A stretch of 64,000 nt of DNA from Tianweitania sp. UT-5YL-CI-8 (GTDB lineage: Bacteria; Pseudomonadota; Alphaproteobacteria; Rhizobiales; Rhizobiaceae): assembly GCF_030010215.1 (NCBI RefSeq), contig NZ_JASCRR010000001.1:124001-188000 (forward strand). The letters are read 5' to 3'. The notes beneath the pieces are model-generated. The model did not search any database and was not told the origin of the DNA. It saw nothing but the letters and a program-made list of their open reading frames with translations. A program made the translations under genes and the position numbers. Every line of letters starts with the position of its first letter. The stretch's first letter is position 1. Shown in pieces: positions 42,079 to 50,802 of the stretch.

Positions 42079-43325
42079 GCCGTGCCGACCTGTTGCAGCG
42101 CCTTGGCAAAGAAATCGACCGCGCCGAAATTGCCGCTCTTCAGCGCCAGCCCCAATGGCCCGTTCCGCTCCGCCACCAATGCTGGTACGCCCGGATCGAT
42201 TTCCGCGCCGATCCGCAAGCTTCGAACCGCCAAGGCTTCAACCACGGCGCCGGACGTCTCTCCGCCGCCCACCACAAGCCGCCGTACCCCGCCATCCACC
42301 AAGGCTTGCGCGACTTCGCCGAAGAAACGCTCGATCGTCGCTGCAACCTTCTCGCGTCCAAACGCAGCTTGGGCATTGGACACAGTTCCGGGATCGGCTG
42401 TCGAGTAGACGAGGGGGTTGGCGCCGTTGTTCCTGAGCACCCAGCCAGCCACCTCAGATACAGTGAGTGTGCCGGCCATGAGCGCGCCGGTGTCGAGCGC
42501 ATAATGGGGATTGTCGCGGCTGTAGTCGGCAACCTGCTTCTGCGACATTGAAGAACACGAGCCGCAGAGCACAGCGCCGCGTCCGGACGGGACGGGCAAG
42601 GGCTGAGCTTCAGCGCGCAGCAGGTTTCTGTCACGAAAATTCTGCGGCAGGCCGATGGCTATGCCTGAGCCCCCGGTGATCAGACGGTGATCTGCCGCGA
42701 CCGTGCCGATGCGCCGCAAATCACTGTCGTCGATTGCGTCGGCGACCACCATGCGGTGTCCGGCTTGGCACTCCGCTGCGAATGCCGCGCTCAGCGCCTC
42801 TGGGCCACTGCGTACCGTGTCGAGATGAATTGCGCCCACCTCGCCTTTGGTTTGCAGCCGCAGGAAGCGGCGCAGATCCGGGTCTGTCATCGGCGTCAAC
42901 GGGTGGTGTTGCATGCCGGATTCATTGAGAAGCCGGTCGCCGACAAACAGGTGACTCATGAAGATACGCCGGCCTGTCGCCGGGAATGCCGGGCAGACGA
43001 TGGCGATGTTCGTGCCGAGGAAATCGAGTAGAGCCTCCGTGACGGGTCCGATATTGCCGCGCGGCGTCGAATCGAAGGTCGAGCAATATTTGAAGAGGAA
43101 TTGCCGGCAGCCTTGATCCATCAGCCAGCGCGCAGCGTCGAGCGACTGGGCAACGGCATCGGCCGCTTGTATCGAACGCGTTTTCAGAGCGACGACACCG
43201 GCTTCGCAATCGCCTGCTTTGTCATTGGCGCCCACGAACAGCGTGGTCGCCATGCCTTCTTTGGCAAGCGTATTGGCCAGATCGCTTGCGCCGGTAAAAT
43301 CGTCGGCAATTGCTCCCAGAAGCAT
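42075..43325 (-). CDS. otnK: 3-oxo-tetronate kinase (DUF1537 family)
   Basis: A 416-residue four-carbon acid sugar kinase. The N-terminal substrate domain begins MLLGAIADDFTGASDLANTL and contains FKYCSTFDSTPRGNIGPV; the C-terminal nucleotide domain contains RRLVVGGGETSGAVVEAL and ends with the Galp-binding-like PLGLALKSGNFGAVDFFAKA. OtnK phosphorylates 3-oxo-tetronate at O4 with ATP. The start at 43325 lies 1 base after the denD stop; a longer reading from 43481 would extend into denD. Confidence 0.93.
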   Translation of the reverse strand: MLLGAIADDFTGASDLANTLAKEGMATTLFVGANDKAGDCEAGVVALKTRSIQAADAVAQSLDAARWLMDQGCRQFLFKYCSTFDSTPRGNIGPVTEALLDFLGTNIAIVCPAFPATGRRIFMSHLFVGDRLLNESGMQHHPLTPMTDPDLRRFLRLQTKGEVGAIHLDTVRSGPEALSAAFAAECQAGHRMVVADAIDDSDLRRIGTVAADHRLITGGSGIAIGLPQNFRDRNLLRAEAQPLPVPSGRGAVLCGSCSSMSQKQVADYSRDNPHYALDTGALMAGTLTVSEVAGWVLRNNGANPLVYSTADPGTVSNAQAAFGREKVAATIERFFGEVAQALVDGGVRRLVVGGGETSGAVVEALAVRSLRIGAEIDPGVPALVAERNGPLGLALKSGNFGAVDFFAKALQQVGTA

Positions 43326-43326
43326 C

Positions 43327-44319
43327 TTACACCCGCTCTGGCACGGCGTGTTCGAGTTCATCCTCGATATGAACCCGGATGATATCGTCAAACGAGCTTT
43401 CCGCCTTGAAGCCCAGCGCTTCACCGCGTTGTGCGTCGAAACTGCGCGGCCAACCGTCGATGATTTCAGCAACCGCTGCATTGGGTTCGCGCCGGATCAG
43501 CTTGACTGCGGCGTTGCCTGCGGCGCGCCGAAGCGCGGCAATCTGATCGCCAACCGTCGCCGACAGGCCCGGCATGGTAATCGAGCGTTGTTGCCCAAGA
43601 GGCGCGGTGTCAATTTCGGCAGCATGCAGCAAAAAGCTAATGGCCGTGCGTGGGCTGGCAAACCAGTGGCGCACGCTTTCGCTTACCGGCAACACCGCCT
43701 CCTCCCCGATCAGCGGCTCGCGCAGAATGCTGGAGAAAAAGCTTGAAGCGGCCTTGTTCGGCTTGCCTGGACGAATGGAGATCGTCGGAAGCCGGATGCC
43801 GATCCCGTCTAGAAAGCCCTTTCTCGAATAGTCGGCAAGCAACAGCTCGCTGATCGCCTTTTGGGTGCCATAGCTTGTCAGCGGTGTAAGGCATTGACTG
43901 TCGCCGATGATATCGGGCAGCGGAGAGCCGAACACGGCAAGCGAGGAGGTGAAGACGAGGCGGGGCATGTAGGGCTGTTCCAACCCGGCTTTTCGGATTG
44001 CTTCGAACAGTGAAAGCGTACCGTCGAGGTTGACGCGATAGCCCTTTTCGAAGTCTGCCTCCGCTTCTCCCGAAACGATCGCAGCCAGATGGAAAATGAG
44101 GTCGGGCCTTGAGCTGATAAGCGATGCTGCAATGTCCGGCTGGGAGAGGTCGGCTTCCACCGTCTCGACCGTTCCGCGAAAATCTGGTGCTGTAGGCTGC
44201 ATAATATCGGCAAGCACCAGGCGTTCGACGGGCTTCCCGTTGATTTCGCCTTTGTCGATCAGCGCGCGCGTCAGTTTGCGGCCGATCATGCCAGCCGCAC
44301 CAATGATGAGTATGTTCAT
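43327..44319 (-). CDS. denD: D-erythronate dehydrogenase
   Basis: A 330-residue NAD-dependent epimerase/dehydratase-type SDR: MNILIIGAAGMIGRKLTRAL, LIFHLAAIVSGEAEADFEKG, LVFTSSLAVFGSPLPDIIGD and the YGTQK catalytic Tyr/Lys pair in LTSYGTQKAISELLLADYSR. DenD oxidises D-erythronate at C2 to 2-oxo-tetronate, the first step of the pathway with OtnI, OtnK and OtnC. The order gntR-denD-otnK-otnC-otnI is the reason to prefer DenD over other epimerase-like enzymes. ATG is 1 base after the gntR stop. Confidence 0.9.
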   Translation of the reverse strand: MNILIIGAAGMIGRKLTRALIDKGEINGKPVERLVLADIMQPTAPDFRGTVETVEADLSQPDIAASLISSRPDLIFHLAAIVSGEAEADFEKGYRVNLDGTLSLFEAIRKAGLEQPYMPRLVFTSSLAVFGSPLPDIIGDSQCLTPLTSYGTQKAISELLLADYSRKGFLDGIGIRLPTISIRPGKPNKAASSFFSSILREPLIGEEAVLPVSESVRHWFASPRTAISFLLHAAEIDTAPLGQQRSITMPGLSATVGDQIAALRRAAGNAAVKLIRREPNAAVAEIIDGWPRSFDAQRGEALGFKAESSFDDIIRVHIEDELEHAVPERV

Positions 44320-44320
44320 G

Positions 44321-45112
44321 TCAGGCCGACTCCCTCTTGCCGCCGGCAATGAACGGTATGGGTTGTGCGCCCTTTGCCGGAGCGGGCTGTTTGCTGCTGT
44401 CGACGGCCAGCGTCGTGTCGTGAATTCGCAGGATATGCTCGGAAAATGCCGCTGAAACCGCTTCCGGATTGCGCATCTTGAGAGCGCGCACGATGAACCG
44501 GTGGTCTTCGAGACTCTTCTCGATTGCCCCCGGTTGCGCCATGGCGATGCGGCGGTGGTCAAGCAGGTAGGTATAGAGATCGACCACGAAATCGGCGAGC
44601 AGCCGATTCGACGAGGCATAGTAAATGGTCAGGTGGAATTCGCGGTCGCAGATCAGGAAGCGCACCGGATCATTGAAAGCCTGTTCCTGGGCGACAATTG
44701 AATCCTCGAGGCGTTTTATGTCGTCGTCGCTGAGATACCGGGCAGCGTCCGCTACCACCGCCGTTTCGACCAGAAGGCGGGCGGCGTGTACGGCGTCCAG
44801 GCTATATCCGTTGATCGACGCTGGGTTTGTTACACCGATCCGCTGCGTGCCAACGTCGACATCCACCCGCGCCACTCGTGTGCGTGCGCCCTGCGACACC
44901 TGCACAACCCCTTCGCCGGCCAAGCGCTGGATCGCGCCGCGAACGGTCTCGCGACTGACCGTCAGCATGGTTGCCAGTTCGCGTTCGCTTGGCAACTCGT
45001 CGCCCATCTGCAAGATGCCCGATGCAATCATGGAAATGATCTTGTCGCGGATCATTTCCTTGGCCGTTTGCTTGTGAAGGGTTTCGTTGAGAAGCGAAAT
45101 CGGGCTTACCAT
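44321..45112 (-). CDS. GntR-family (FadR/FCD) regulator of the erythronate operon
   Basis: A 263-residue FadR-type regulator. The winged helix-turn-helix at residues 18-80 (LPSERELATMLTVSRETVRG, AIQRLAGEGVVQVSQGARTR) is followed by an all-helical FCD effector domain with its metal ligands (Asp/His around LICDREFHLTIYYASSNRLL and LEDHRFIVRAL). The first gene of the operon, it is expected to be autoregulated and to control both the otn operon and the divergent transporter. The inverted repeat at 45125-45149, 13 bases upstream of its ATG, is a strong operator candidate. Confidence 0.9.
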   Translation of the reverse strand: MVSPISLLNETLHKQTAKEMIRDKIISMIASGILQMGDELPSERELATMLTVSRETVRGAIQRLAGEGVVQVSQGARTRVARVDVDVGTQRIGVTNPASINGYSLDAVHAARLLVETAVVADAARYLSDDDIKRLEDSIVAQEQAFNDPVRFLICDREFHLTIYYASSNRLLADFVVDLYTYLLDHRRIAMAQPGAIEKSLEDHRFIVRALKMRNPEAVSAAFSEHILRIHDTTLAVDSSKQPAPAKGAQPIPFIAGGKRESA

Positions 45113-45124
45113 TGGCTCACCAAA

Positions 45125-45149
45125 AACTGGACTGCTATATAGTCCAGTT
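45125..45149. promoter_or_regulatory. GntR operator candidate A
   Basis: AACTGGACT-(7)-AGTCCAGTT, perfect 9-bp arms, ends 13 bases upstream of the gntR start codon, a position suited to autorepression. Confidence 0.6.
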
Positions 45150-45194
45150 AGACCATTCTACGAGGCATGTCACTCCCTGACGGAAAAATTTCTA

Positions 45195-45206
45195 CCAACT
45201 GGTTGG
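45195..45206. promoter_or_regulatory. GntR operator candidate B
   Basis: CCAACTGGTTGG: arms CCAAC and GTTGG around TG. It shares the AACTGG half-site with the flanking candidates. Confidence 0.4.
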
Positions 45207-45396
45207 ACCAAGTCTTATCGTCTGGCAAACTGATCTGCTTTGCACGATGGGTGAAACAGGGTGTAACAGCTGTTAATTTTCTATACTGCGATCCGGTTTC
45301 CACAGGAACGCCATAAATACAGCTTGATTCAGGTTTGGAAGCGCTTCTTTGGGCAGTAGGAGCCACCATGAAAAGCTCTTGGTCTTTTCAAGAAAA

Positions 45397-45425
45397 TCAA
45401 CTGGTCCGCTGTATCTACCAGTTGA
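45397..45425. promoter_or_regulatory. GntR operator candidate C, overlapping a -35-like TTGACA
   Basis: TCAACTGGT-(11)-ACCAGTTGA, perfect 9-bp arms. The right arm runs into TTGACA (45422-45427), a -35-like element pointing toward the transporter operon; the -10 region is not convincing. Binding here would block that promoter. Confidence 0.5.
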
Positions 45426-45577
45426 CAAGTTCATTTCAGCCAAATAGCGTTGCGAATGTTGGCGGTGATGGCCTTGGGCTGTCGTTGTTTCGGCCCTGAG
45501 GAGTGGGCTGCCTGGAGGATCGTAGTCATGCTGCTGTATTGCGGCGCAGTTCGTCTGCGCATGATCAAGGCCGTGCC

Positions 45578-47089
45578 ATGAGCGTCGCTGAAGTCATTTC
45601 GGTGGCTGAAGATCTGCGGCCCGTGCTGATCGCTAAGGGCATCACCAAGTCGTTCCCTGGCGTGCTGGCGCTCGATAACGTCGATTTCAATGTCCGCGCT
45701 GGCGAGGTCACCGCGCTTCTTGGAGAGAATGGCGCAGGCAAGTCGACGCTGATCAAGATGATGGCGGGCTTTTACGCACCTGACCGCGGCGAGATCACGG
45801 TCGATGGTGTTGTGCTCAGTCCCGATCCATCCTCGGCACACCGCGTGGGTGTAGCTACGATCCACCAGGACGCCCATCTGGTGCCCGCCATGTCGGCGGC
45901 GGAAAACATCATGCTTGGCCGCTGGCCGACGCGGTATGGCTGGCTCAACAAGCGGCTTCAGAAGGAGCGGGCGGCTCGCGCGCTGGCCCGCGTCGCCCCG
46001 CATCTCAATCCATCGACCCCAGCCGGTCGCCTGTCTTCCGCGGATCAGCAACTCGTCGAGATCGCACGGGCGATTTCCGAGGATTCCAAAGTCCTGATCA
46101 TGGACGAGCCGACGACGTCGTTGTCGCCGCCGGAGATCGACCGCCTTTTCAACGTCGTCGAGGACCTCAAAAGCAAAGGCATGAGCATCGTCTTCGTGTC
46201 GCACTGGCTCGAAGAAGTGTTTCGTATCGCCGATCGTGTCACCGTGTTGCGCGACGGTCGTCTCATCGGGACTAGGCCGATTTCGGAACTCGACCACGAT
46301 AAGGTCATCCGCATGATGGTCGGACGCGAGGTGCGCGATACCATACTAACCAAGCGTCCTGTCGGCGATGTCGTGCTTAAGGTCAGCAAGCTGACGCGCG
46401 AAAATGTGTTGGAGAACATTTCCTTCGAGGTGCGCGCTGGTGAGATCGTCGGCATGTCCGGCCTTGTCGGCGCCGGGCGAAGCGAGCTTGCCGCCGCCAT
46501 CTTCGGCATCGACCCCTATGACAGTGGCTCGGTCGAGATCGGCGGCATTGCCGTTTCCCCGAATGACCCCAAGGCGGCTATCGAGGCGGGTGTCGGGCTG
46601 GTGCCGGAAGACAGGCGCCAGCAGGCGCTTGTCGGGCTGATGAGCGTGAAAAGTAACATAACACTGAGCTTGCTCGACCGGATTTCCAGTTTCGGCTTCC
46701 TCTCGATGGCCAAGGAACAGGCAATTGCGGATCGTGAAATTCGCGCACTCGCGGTCAAAACGCCGTCCTCGAAAACCCGTGTGTCAACGCTTTCCGGCGG
46801 CAACCAGCAGAAGGTCGTGCTGGCTCGCTGGCTGGCGCGCAAGCCGAAGCTGCTCATCCTCGATGAGCCGACCAAAGGCATCGATGTCGGGGCCAAGTCA
46901 GAAATCAGCGAACTGATCCTGCGGCTGGCCGAGGGCGGTATGGCCATCCTGCTGATCAGTTCGGAACTGCCTGAAATCCTGACCCTGACAGACCGCGTCC
47001 TTGTCATGCGTTCGGGGCGCATATCCGCATCGCTGCCGAAAGAACAGGCGACGGCGGAGACGATCATGAGCTTTGCCACGACAGGCTGA
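45578..47089 (+). CDS. CUT2-type sugar ABC transporter, ATP-binding protein (two NBDs)
   Basis: A 503-residue duplicated ATPase of the RbsA/MglA type. The first domain has Walker A GENGAGKST and Walker B VLIMDEPTTSLS but a degenerate signature (RLSSADQQLVEIARAI), normal for this family. The second domain has an altered P-loop (GLVGAGRSELAAAIFG) and an intact signature LSGGNQQKVVLARW with LLILDEPTKGIDVGA. The substrate is probably a pentose-like or acid sugar; beside the erythronate operon, tetronate uptake is likely but unproved. The start at 45578 is the conserved N-terminus; longer readings extend into the promoter region. Confidence 0.92.
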   Translation: MSVAEVISVAEDLRPVLIAKGITKSFPGVLALDNVDFNVRAGEVTALLGENGAGKSTLIKMMAGFYAPDRGEITVDGVVLSPDPSSAHRVGVATIHQDAHLVPAMSAAENIMLGRWPTRYGWLNKRLQKERAARALARVAPHLNPSTPAGRLSSADQQLVEIARAISEDSKVLIMDEPTTSLSPPEIDRLFNVVEDLKSKGMSIVFVSHWLEEVFRIADRVTVLRDGRLIGTRPISELDHDKVIRMMVGREVRDTILTKRPVGDVVLKVSKLTRENVLENISFEVRAGEIVGMSGLVGAGRSELAAAIFGIDPYDSGSVEIGGIAVSPNDPKAAIEAGVGLVPEDRRQQALVGLMSVKSNITLSLLDRISSFGFLSMAKEQAIADREIRALAVKTPSSKTRVSTLSGGNQQKVVLARWLARKPKLLILDEPTKGIDVGAKSEISELILRLAEGGMAILLISSELPEILTLTDRVLVMRSGRISASLPKEQATAETIMSFATTG

Positions 47090-47162
47090 GGCAACCGGAA
47101 GCAAGAACACAGTGTGCCCGTTCCAAAGTCGAACGCGCGGCGCCGAAGTCGGAGAACGCAAT

Positions 47163-48230
47163 ATGGTTATGGAGAACGCACCAATGGCTGATCGAGTGCC
47201 ACAATCCAGTGGTCTTTCGGCCTTGCGTGGACGCATTTCGTTCATCGACCTGGTGCAGAGCTTGGGCCTGATGGCCATCATCCTGCTGGGCGGCCTGATC
47301 ATGACGGCGATGAGCCCGGTCTTCGCGACCGTGCGCAACATCGAAAACGTCCTGCAATCGGCAACGATCATTGCCGTGGTGGCGATCGGGCAGACTTTCG
47401 TCATCCTCGTCGCCGGCATCGATCTTTCGGTTGCATCCGTGCTCGTGCTGTCCTCGGTGCTCGCGGTCGGCCTGGTACAGTTCCAGGGGCTTTCGCCGGA
47501 GATCGCCATCATCCTGGCGCTGTGCGCGGGCCTTGGAATTGGCCTTGTCAACGGACTGGCCGTGACAAAACTGCGTATTCCACCGCTGATCGCGACCTTG
47601 GCGACAATGACCATCGGCCGCGGAATGGCCTATATTTACTCCGGCGGCACCAATATCGCTCCGGTTCCGAGGATTTTCATCGATCTGCAAGCGAGCCGCT
47701 TTCTGGGCGTTCCGGGCGTCATCGTGCTGACGCTCGTGCTTGCCGCCTTGGCTCAGATCGTTCTCTCACGCACGCAGTTCGGCCGGTCCGTCTATGCCAC
47801 AGGCGGCAATCCGCTGGCAGCGCGCCTCGCCGGTATCAAAACCGAACGCGTCATCATCGCCGCCTTCATGATCTCGGGGCTGATGTCGGCAATCGCCGGC
47901 CTGCTGATCACCGCCCGCTTCGAAGCGGGTGCGGCAACCGCTGCACAAGGACTTGAACTGGCAGTGATTGCGGCCGTCGTCATCGGCGGGGTCAGCCTGT
48001 TCGGCGGCGAGGGGAACATCGGCAGCATGCTGCTCGGCGTCCTTTTGCTCGGGCTGGTCCAGAATGCGGTCAACCTTTTGAACGTACCGCCAAACTGGGA
48101 TTCGGTTGTCAGCGGACTTGTCATCGCTGCTGCCGCTGCACTCGACGTCTACCGCCGCAGCTACCTCGAGGCTGGAATGCGCAAGAAGATCATAGCGAAA
48201 GCTGCGAGATCCACACCGAAAACGTCCTGA
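47163..48230 (+). CDS. CUT2-type sugar ABC transporter, permease
   Basis: A 355-residue inner-membrane permease of the RbsC family with about nine hydrophobic helices (first at residues 30-50, LMAIILLGGLIMTAMSPVF). Family phrases are FVILVAGIDLSVASVLVLSS and GRSVYATGGNPLAARLAGIK, with GGVSLFGGEGNIGSMLLGVL near the end. Several starts are possible (47163, 47169, 47184); the first has GGAG 8 bases upstream. A 16-base overlap of the longer reading with the ATPase gene is not needed. Operon with the ATPase and the binding protein. Confidence 0.9.
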   Translation: MVMENAPMADRVPQSSGLSALRGRISFIDLVQSLGLMAIILLGGLIMTAMSPVFATVRNIENVLQSATIIAVVAIGQTFVILVAGIDLSVASVLVLSSVLAVGLVQFQGLSPEIAIILALCAGLGIGLVNGLAVTKLRIPPLIATLATMTIGRGMAYIYSGGTNIAPVPRIFIDLQASRFLGVPGVIVLTLVLAALAQIVLSRTQFGRSVYATGGNPLAARLAGIKTERVIIAAFMISGLMSAIAGLLITARFEAGAATAAQGLELAVIAAVVIGGVSLFGGEGNIGSMLLGVLLLGLVQNAVNLLNVPPNWDSVVSGLVIAAAAALDVYRRSYLEAGMRKKIIAKAARSTPKTS

Positions 48231-48434
48231 CGGTAACAGAGGCGTTCTGAGCATGCGCTCGTCTATCAGACCGCATGGACGACGGACCGGGTGAACCAAA
48301 GCAGTGCTGCGGCTGACCTGTCTGGAAACGAACTTTTAGGACGGCAATGACAGCAGCGCAGACCGCTAGGGTCTGCGAACGGCTGACCGCTGCCGCACTT
48401 TTCGGAAGACGGTCCAACTGGGAGGAGAAAGACC

Positions 48435-49427
48435 ATGGACAAGACAAACCTGATGAAAACGACACGACGCACATTTCTGGGACTGGCCGCGGGTGCTGCG
48501 ATGCTGGCCTCCGGAACATCGGCCTTCGCACAAGACAGCGTGCTAAAGGGTAAGAACCTCGCCTACATCGCCTTCGGCCTGCAATACGAATATCAGGTGA
48601 CGCTGGTCGACCACGTTAAGAAGCTTGCCGCCGAAAAGGGCATGAACATCTCGGTCTATGACGGCAAGGGCGACGCTAGCACGCAGACGACGCAGTTGCT
48701 CGACGTGGTCAGCAAGCAGCCGGACATCATCCTTTTGAACCCGGTTGATGCAACGCTGCTCCAGGGTGGCGTGCGCAAGGCCAATGAGTCCGGCATTCCG
48801 TTGTTCATGCTGGAGAATCTGCCGCCTGAAGGCGAATGGATCGCTTACAACACCTTCGACGACGTTGCCGGCGGTGCAGCCGCGGCGGATGCCGTCGCTA
48901 AGGTTACCGGCGGCAAGGGTCTGGTGCTCGAAGTGCGCGGCGCGATCGGCTCAGGCCAGTCGGAAAAGCGCTACAAGGGTTTTCACGACCAGATGGACGC
49001 GAAATATCCCGACATCAAGATCGAGACCCTAAAGGCCGAGTGGACCGCCGACAACGCCCAGACGCTGACCGTCGATGCGTTCACCCGCGATCCCAATGTA
49101 GCGGCGATCTGGGCGCATAATGACGAGATGATTCGCGGCGTGGTTTCGGCCCTGCGTCAGATCGACCGCCTCAAGAAGCCGGGCGAGGAAGGCCATATCC
49201 CGGTCATCGGCTTCGACGGTACGCCGCTCGGTCTGCAGCGCATCCGCGAGGGCACGCAGGATGCCGATGTCGGCCAGAACCCGTTCTCGATGGGCACGTC
49301 CATCGTCGGCGAGATGGAGAACCACTTTGCCGGTAAGCCGGTCCAGAAGGAAACGCTCATCCAGCCAGTGATGATCTGGAAGGAGAACGTCGACAGCAAG
49401 GACAACTGGGGCAACATGGTGAAGTAA
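48435..49427 (+). CDS. CUT2-type sugar ABC transporter, Tat-exported substrate-binding protein
   Basis: A 330-residue periplasmic binding protein of the RbsB type (Peripla_BP_4). The signal peptide has a twin-arginine motif (TTRRTFLGLAAGAAMLASG) ending SAFAQDS, so export is probably by Tat. The mature part shows VSKQPDIILLNPVDATLLQG, NTFDDVAGGAAAADAVAKVT, IWAHNDEMIRGVVSALRQID and IPVIGFDGTPLGLQRIREGT. GGGAGGAG precedes the ATG. A 204-base gap separates it from the permease. A 12-bp stem-loop follows, which usually stabilises or terminates binding-protein transcripts. Confidence 0.92.
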   Translation: MDKTNLMKTTRRTFLGLAAGAAMLASGTSAFAQDSVLKGKNLAYIAFGLQYEYQVTLVDHVKKLAAEKGMNISVYDGKGDASTQTTQLLDVVSKQPDIILLNPVDATLLQGGVRKANESGIPLFMLENLPPEGEWIAYNTFDDVAGGAAAADAVAKVTGGKGLVLEVRGAIGSGQSEKRYKGFHDQMDAKYPDIKIETLKAEWTADNAQTLTVDAFTRDPNVAAIWAHNDEMIRGVVSALRQIDRLKKPGEEGHIPVIGFDGTPLGLQRIREGTQDADVGQNPFSMGTSIVGEMENHFAGKPVQKETLIQPVMIWKENVDSKDNWGNMVK

Positions 49428-49442
49428 GCTTCGTCGCAAGAC

Positions 49443-49475
49443 CGTTGGGCGCGGTCTAGACCGCCGCGCCCAACG
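49443..49475 (+). terminator. Stem-loop after the binding-protein gene
   Basis: CGTTGGGCGCGG and CCGCGCCCAACG form a perfect 12-bp stem with a 9-base loop, followed by CTTTG. It is likely a partial terminator or mRNA-protecting structure, because the next gene follows in the same direction 40 bases later. Confidence 0.7.
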
Positions 49476-49515
49476 CTTTGACTGAAATGCCGTAGGACGA
49501 TTTGGAGCAGCCGAG

Positions 49516-50763
49516 ATGACCGACTTGATGACCCCGGACTATGCCCGCAACATGCGGCTCATCGGCCATTCCGATCAGGGCGGCAAAGCCGATGGTATCC
49601 AGGTCATGGTGCATGAGGGTTTTGCCTATATCGGGCATTTATTCAGCCAGGGATTTTCCATCGTCGATGTGCGCGATCCGAAAAACCCGAAGCCGGCCGG
49701 CTATGTCGCAGCCCCGCCGAACACATGGAATGTGCATCTCCAGGTCGCTGATGGGCTGCTGCTGGTTATCCACGGCAAGGATGTCTTCGCCGATGCGGCC
49801 TTTGCCGATGAAGCCAACTATTATAAGGCTGCGGCGGGCACTGCGCTTGGAACGGCAGCCCCGACCACGACGCGCAACTGGGACGCCGGCCTCGCCGTCT
49901 ACGATCTCTCGACACCCGGCCAGCCGCGCCGCATCGGCTTCATGCCGGCCTCTGGCGGCATTCACCGTATCTGGTGGACGGGCGGGAAGTGGGCCTATGT
50001 TTCGGCATTGCTCGACGGCTATACCGATTTCATCTTCATGACCGTGGACATGTCCGATCCGGCCAATCCGCGCGAGGCAGGGCGCTACGCCTTACCGGGG
50101 ATGCATCAGGCTGCAGGCGAGACGCCAACCTGGGAAGCCAATCGCAAGTTCGGCCTGCACCATGCGCTCGTCAGCGGCGACATCGCCTGGGGCGCATGGC
50201 GGGATGCCGGCATGGTCGTCATGGACGTCGCCGACCGCGCCAATCCGAAGCTGATCAAGCACGTCAACTGGTCGCCGCCGTTTCAGGGCGGCACGCACAA
50301 TTGCCTGCCGCTCACCGACCGCGGCCTGCTCGTCGTGCTGGACGAAGCGGTACTCGACGATTTCGAGGACGGGCTGAAGAACATCTGGATCTTCGACGTC
50401 AAGGATCCGGCAAATCCGATCCCGTTGTCGACCATGCCGCCGCCCTCCGATGCTAGTTACGCCCGCAAGGGCGCGCATTACGGGCCGCACAACATCCACG
50501 AGAACCGCCCCGGCACGTTCCAGAGTTCATCGCTGATCTTCTCGACCTGGCAGAACGCCGGCGTCCGCATCTTCGACATCTCTGACGAGTGCCTGCCGAG
50601 AGAGGTGGGCGCCCTTGTGCCGTCACCGCCGCGCTCGATGATGGACCAGCGGTCAGGCAAAAAACCGATCATCCAGTCCTGCGACATCTTCGTCGACAAG
50701 GCCGGCCTCATTTATGTGACCGATTACAATGCCGGTCTCTACATCATGGAATATATCGGCTGA
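49516..50763 (+). CDS. LVIVD-repeat beta-propeller protein
   Basis: A 415-residue protein with repeated beta-propeller blades of the LVIVD type: FAYIGHLFSQGFSIVDVRDP (residues 36-55), GLAVYDLSTPGQPRRIGFMP, FIFMTVDMSDPANPREAGRY, GMVVMDVADRANPKLIKHVN and IWIFDVKDPANPIPLSTMPP. There is no signal peptide, so it is cytoplasmic, unlike most LVIVD proteins. Conserved His pairs (GGIHRIWW, KFGLHHALVSGDIAWGAW, GGTHNCLP, HYGPHNIHENRPG) look like a metal site on the propeller axis, typical of lactonase or decarboxylase-like enzymes; catalysis is therefore plausible. GGAG lies upstream. It is in the transporter operon, next to an FAD oxidoreductase. Confidence 0.75.
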   Translation: MTDLMTPDYARNMRLIGHSDQGGKADGIQVMVHEGFAYIGHLFSQGFSIVDVRDPKNPKPAGYVAAPPNTWNVHLQVADGLLLVIHGKDVFADAAFADEANYYKAAAGTALGTAAPTTTRNWDAGLAVYDLSTPGQPRRIGFMPASGGIHRIWWTGGKWAYVSALLDGYTDFIFMTVDMSDPANPREAGRYALPGMHQAAGETPTWEANRKFGLHHALVSGDIAWGAWRDAGMVVMDVADRANPKLIKHVNWSPPFQGGTHNCLPLTDRGLLVVLDEAVLDDFEDGLKNIWIFDVKDPANPIPLSTMPPPSDASYARKGAHYGPHNIHENRPGTFQSSSLIFSTWQNAGVRIFDISDECLPREVGALVPSPPRSMMDQRSGKKPIIQSCDIFVDKAGLIYVTDYNAGLYIMEYIG

Positions 50764-50802
50764 GCCTTCGTGGCTGCCGAACGGATAGTGAAAGGACTGA
50801 CC

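Noticed and set aside
45148-45369. 73-codon minus-strand frame between gntR and the transporter
   Set aside because: It covers the operator-rich promoter region, has no ribosome-binding site and no recognisable pattern.
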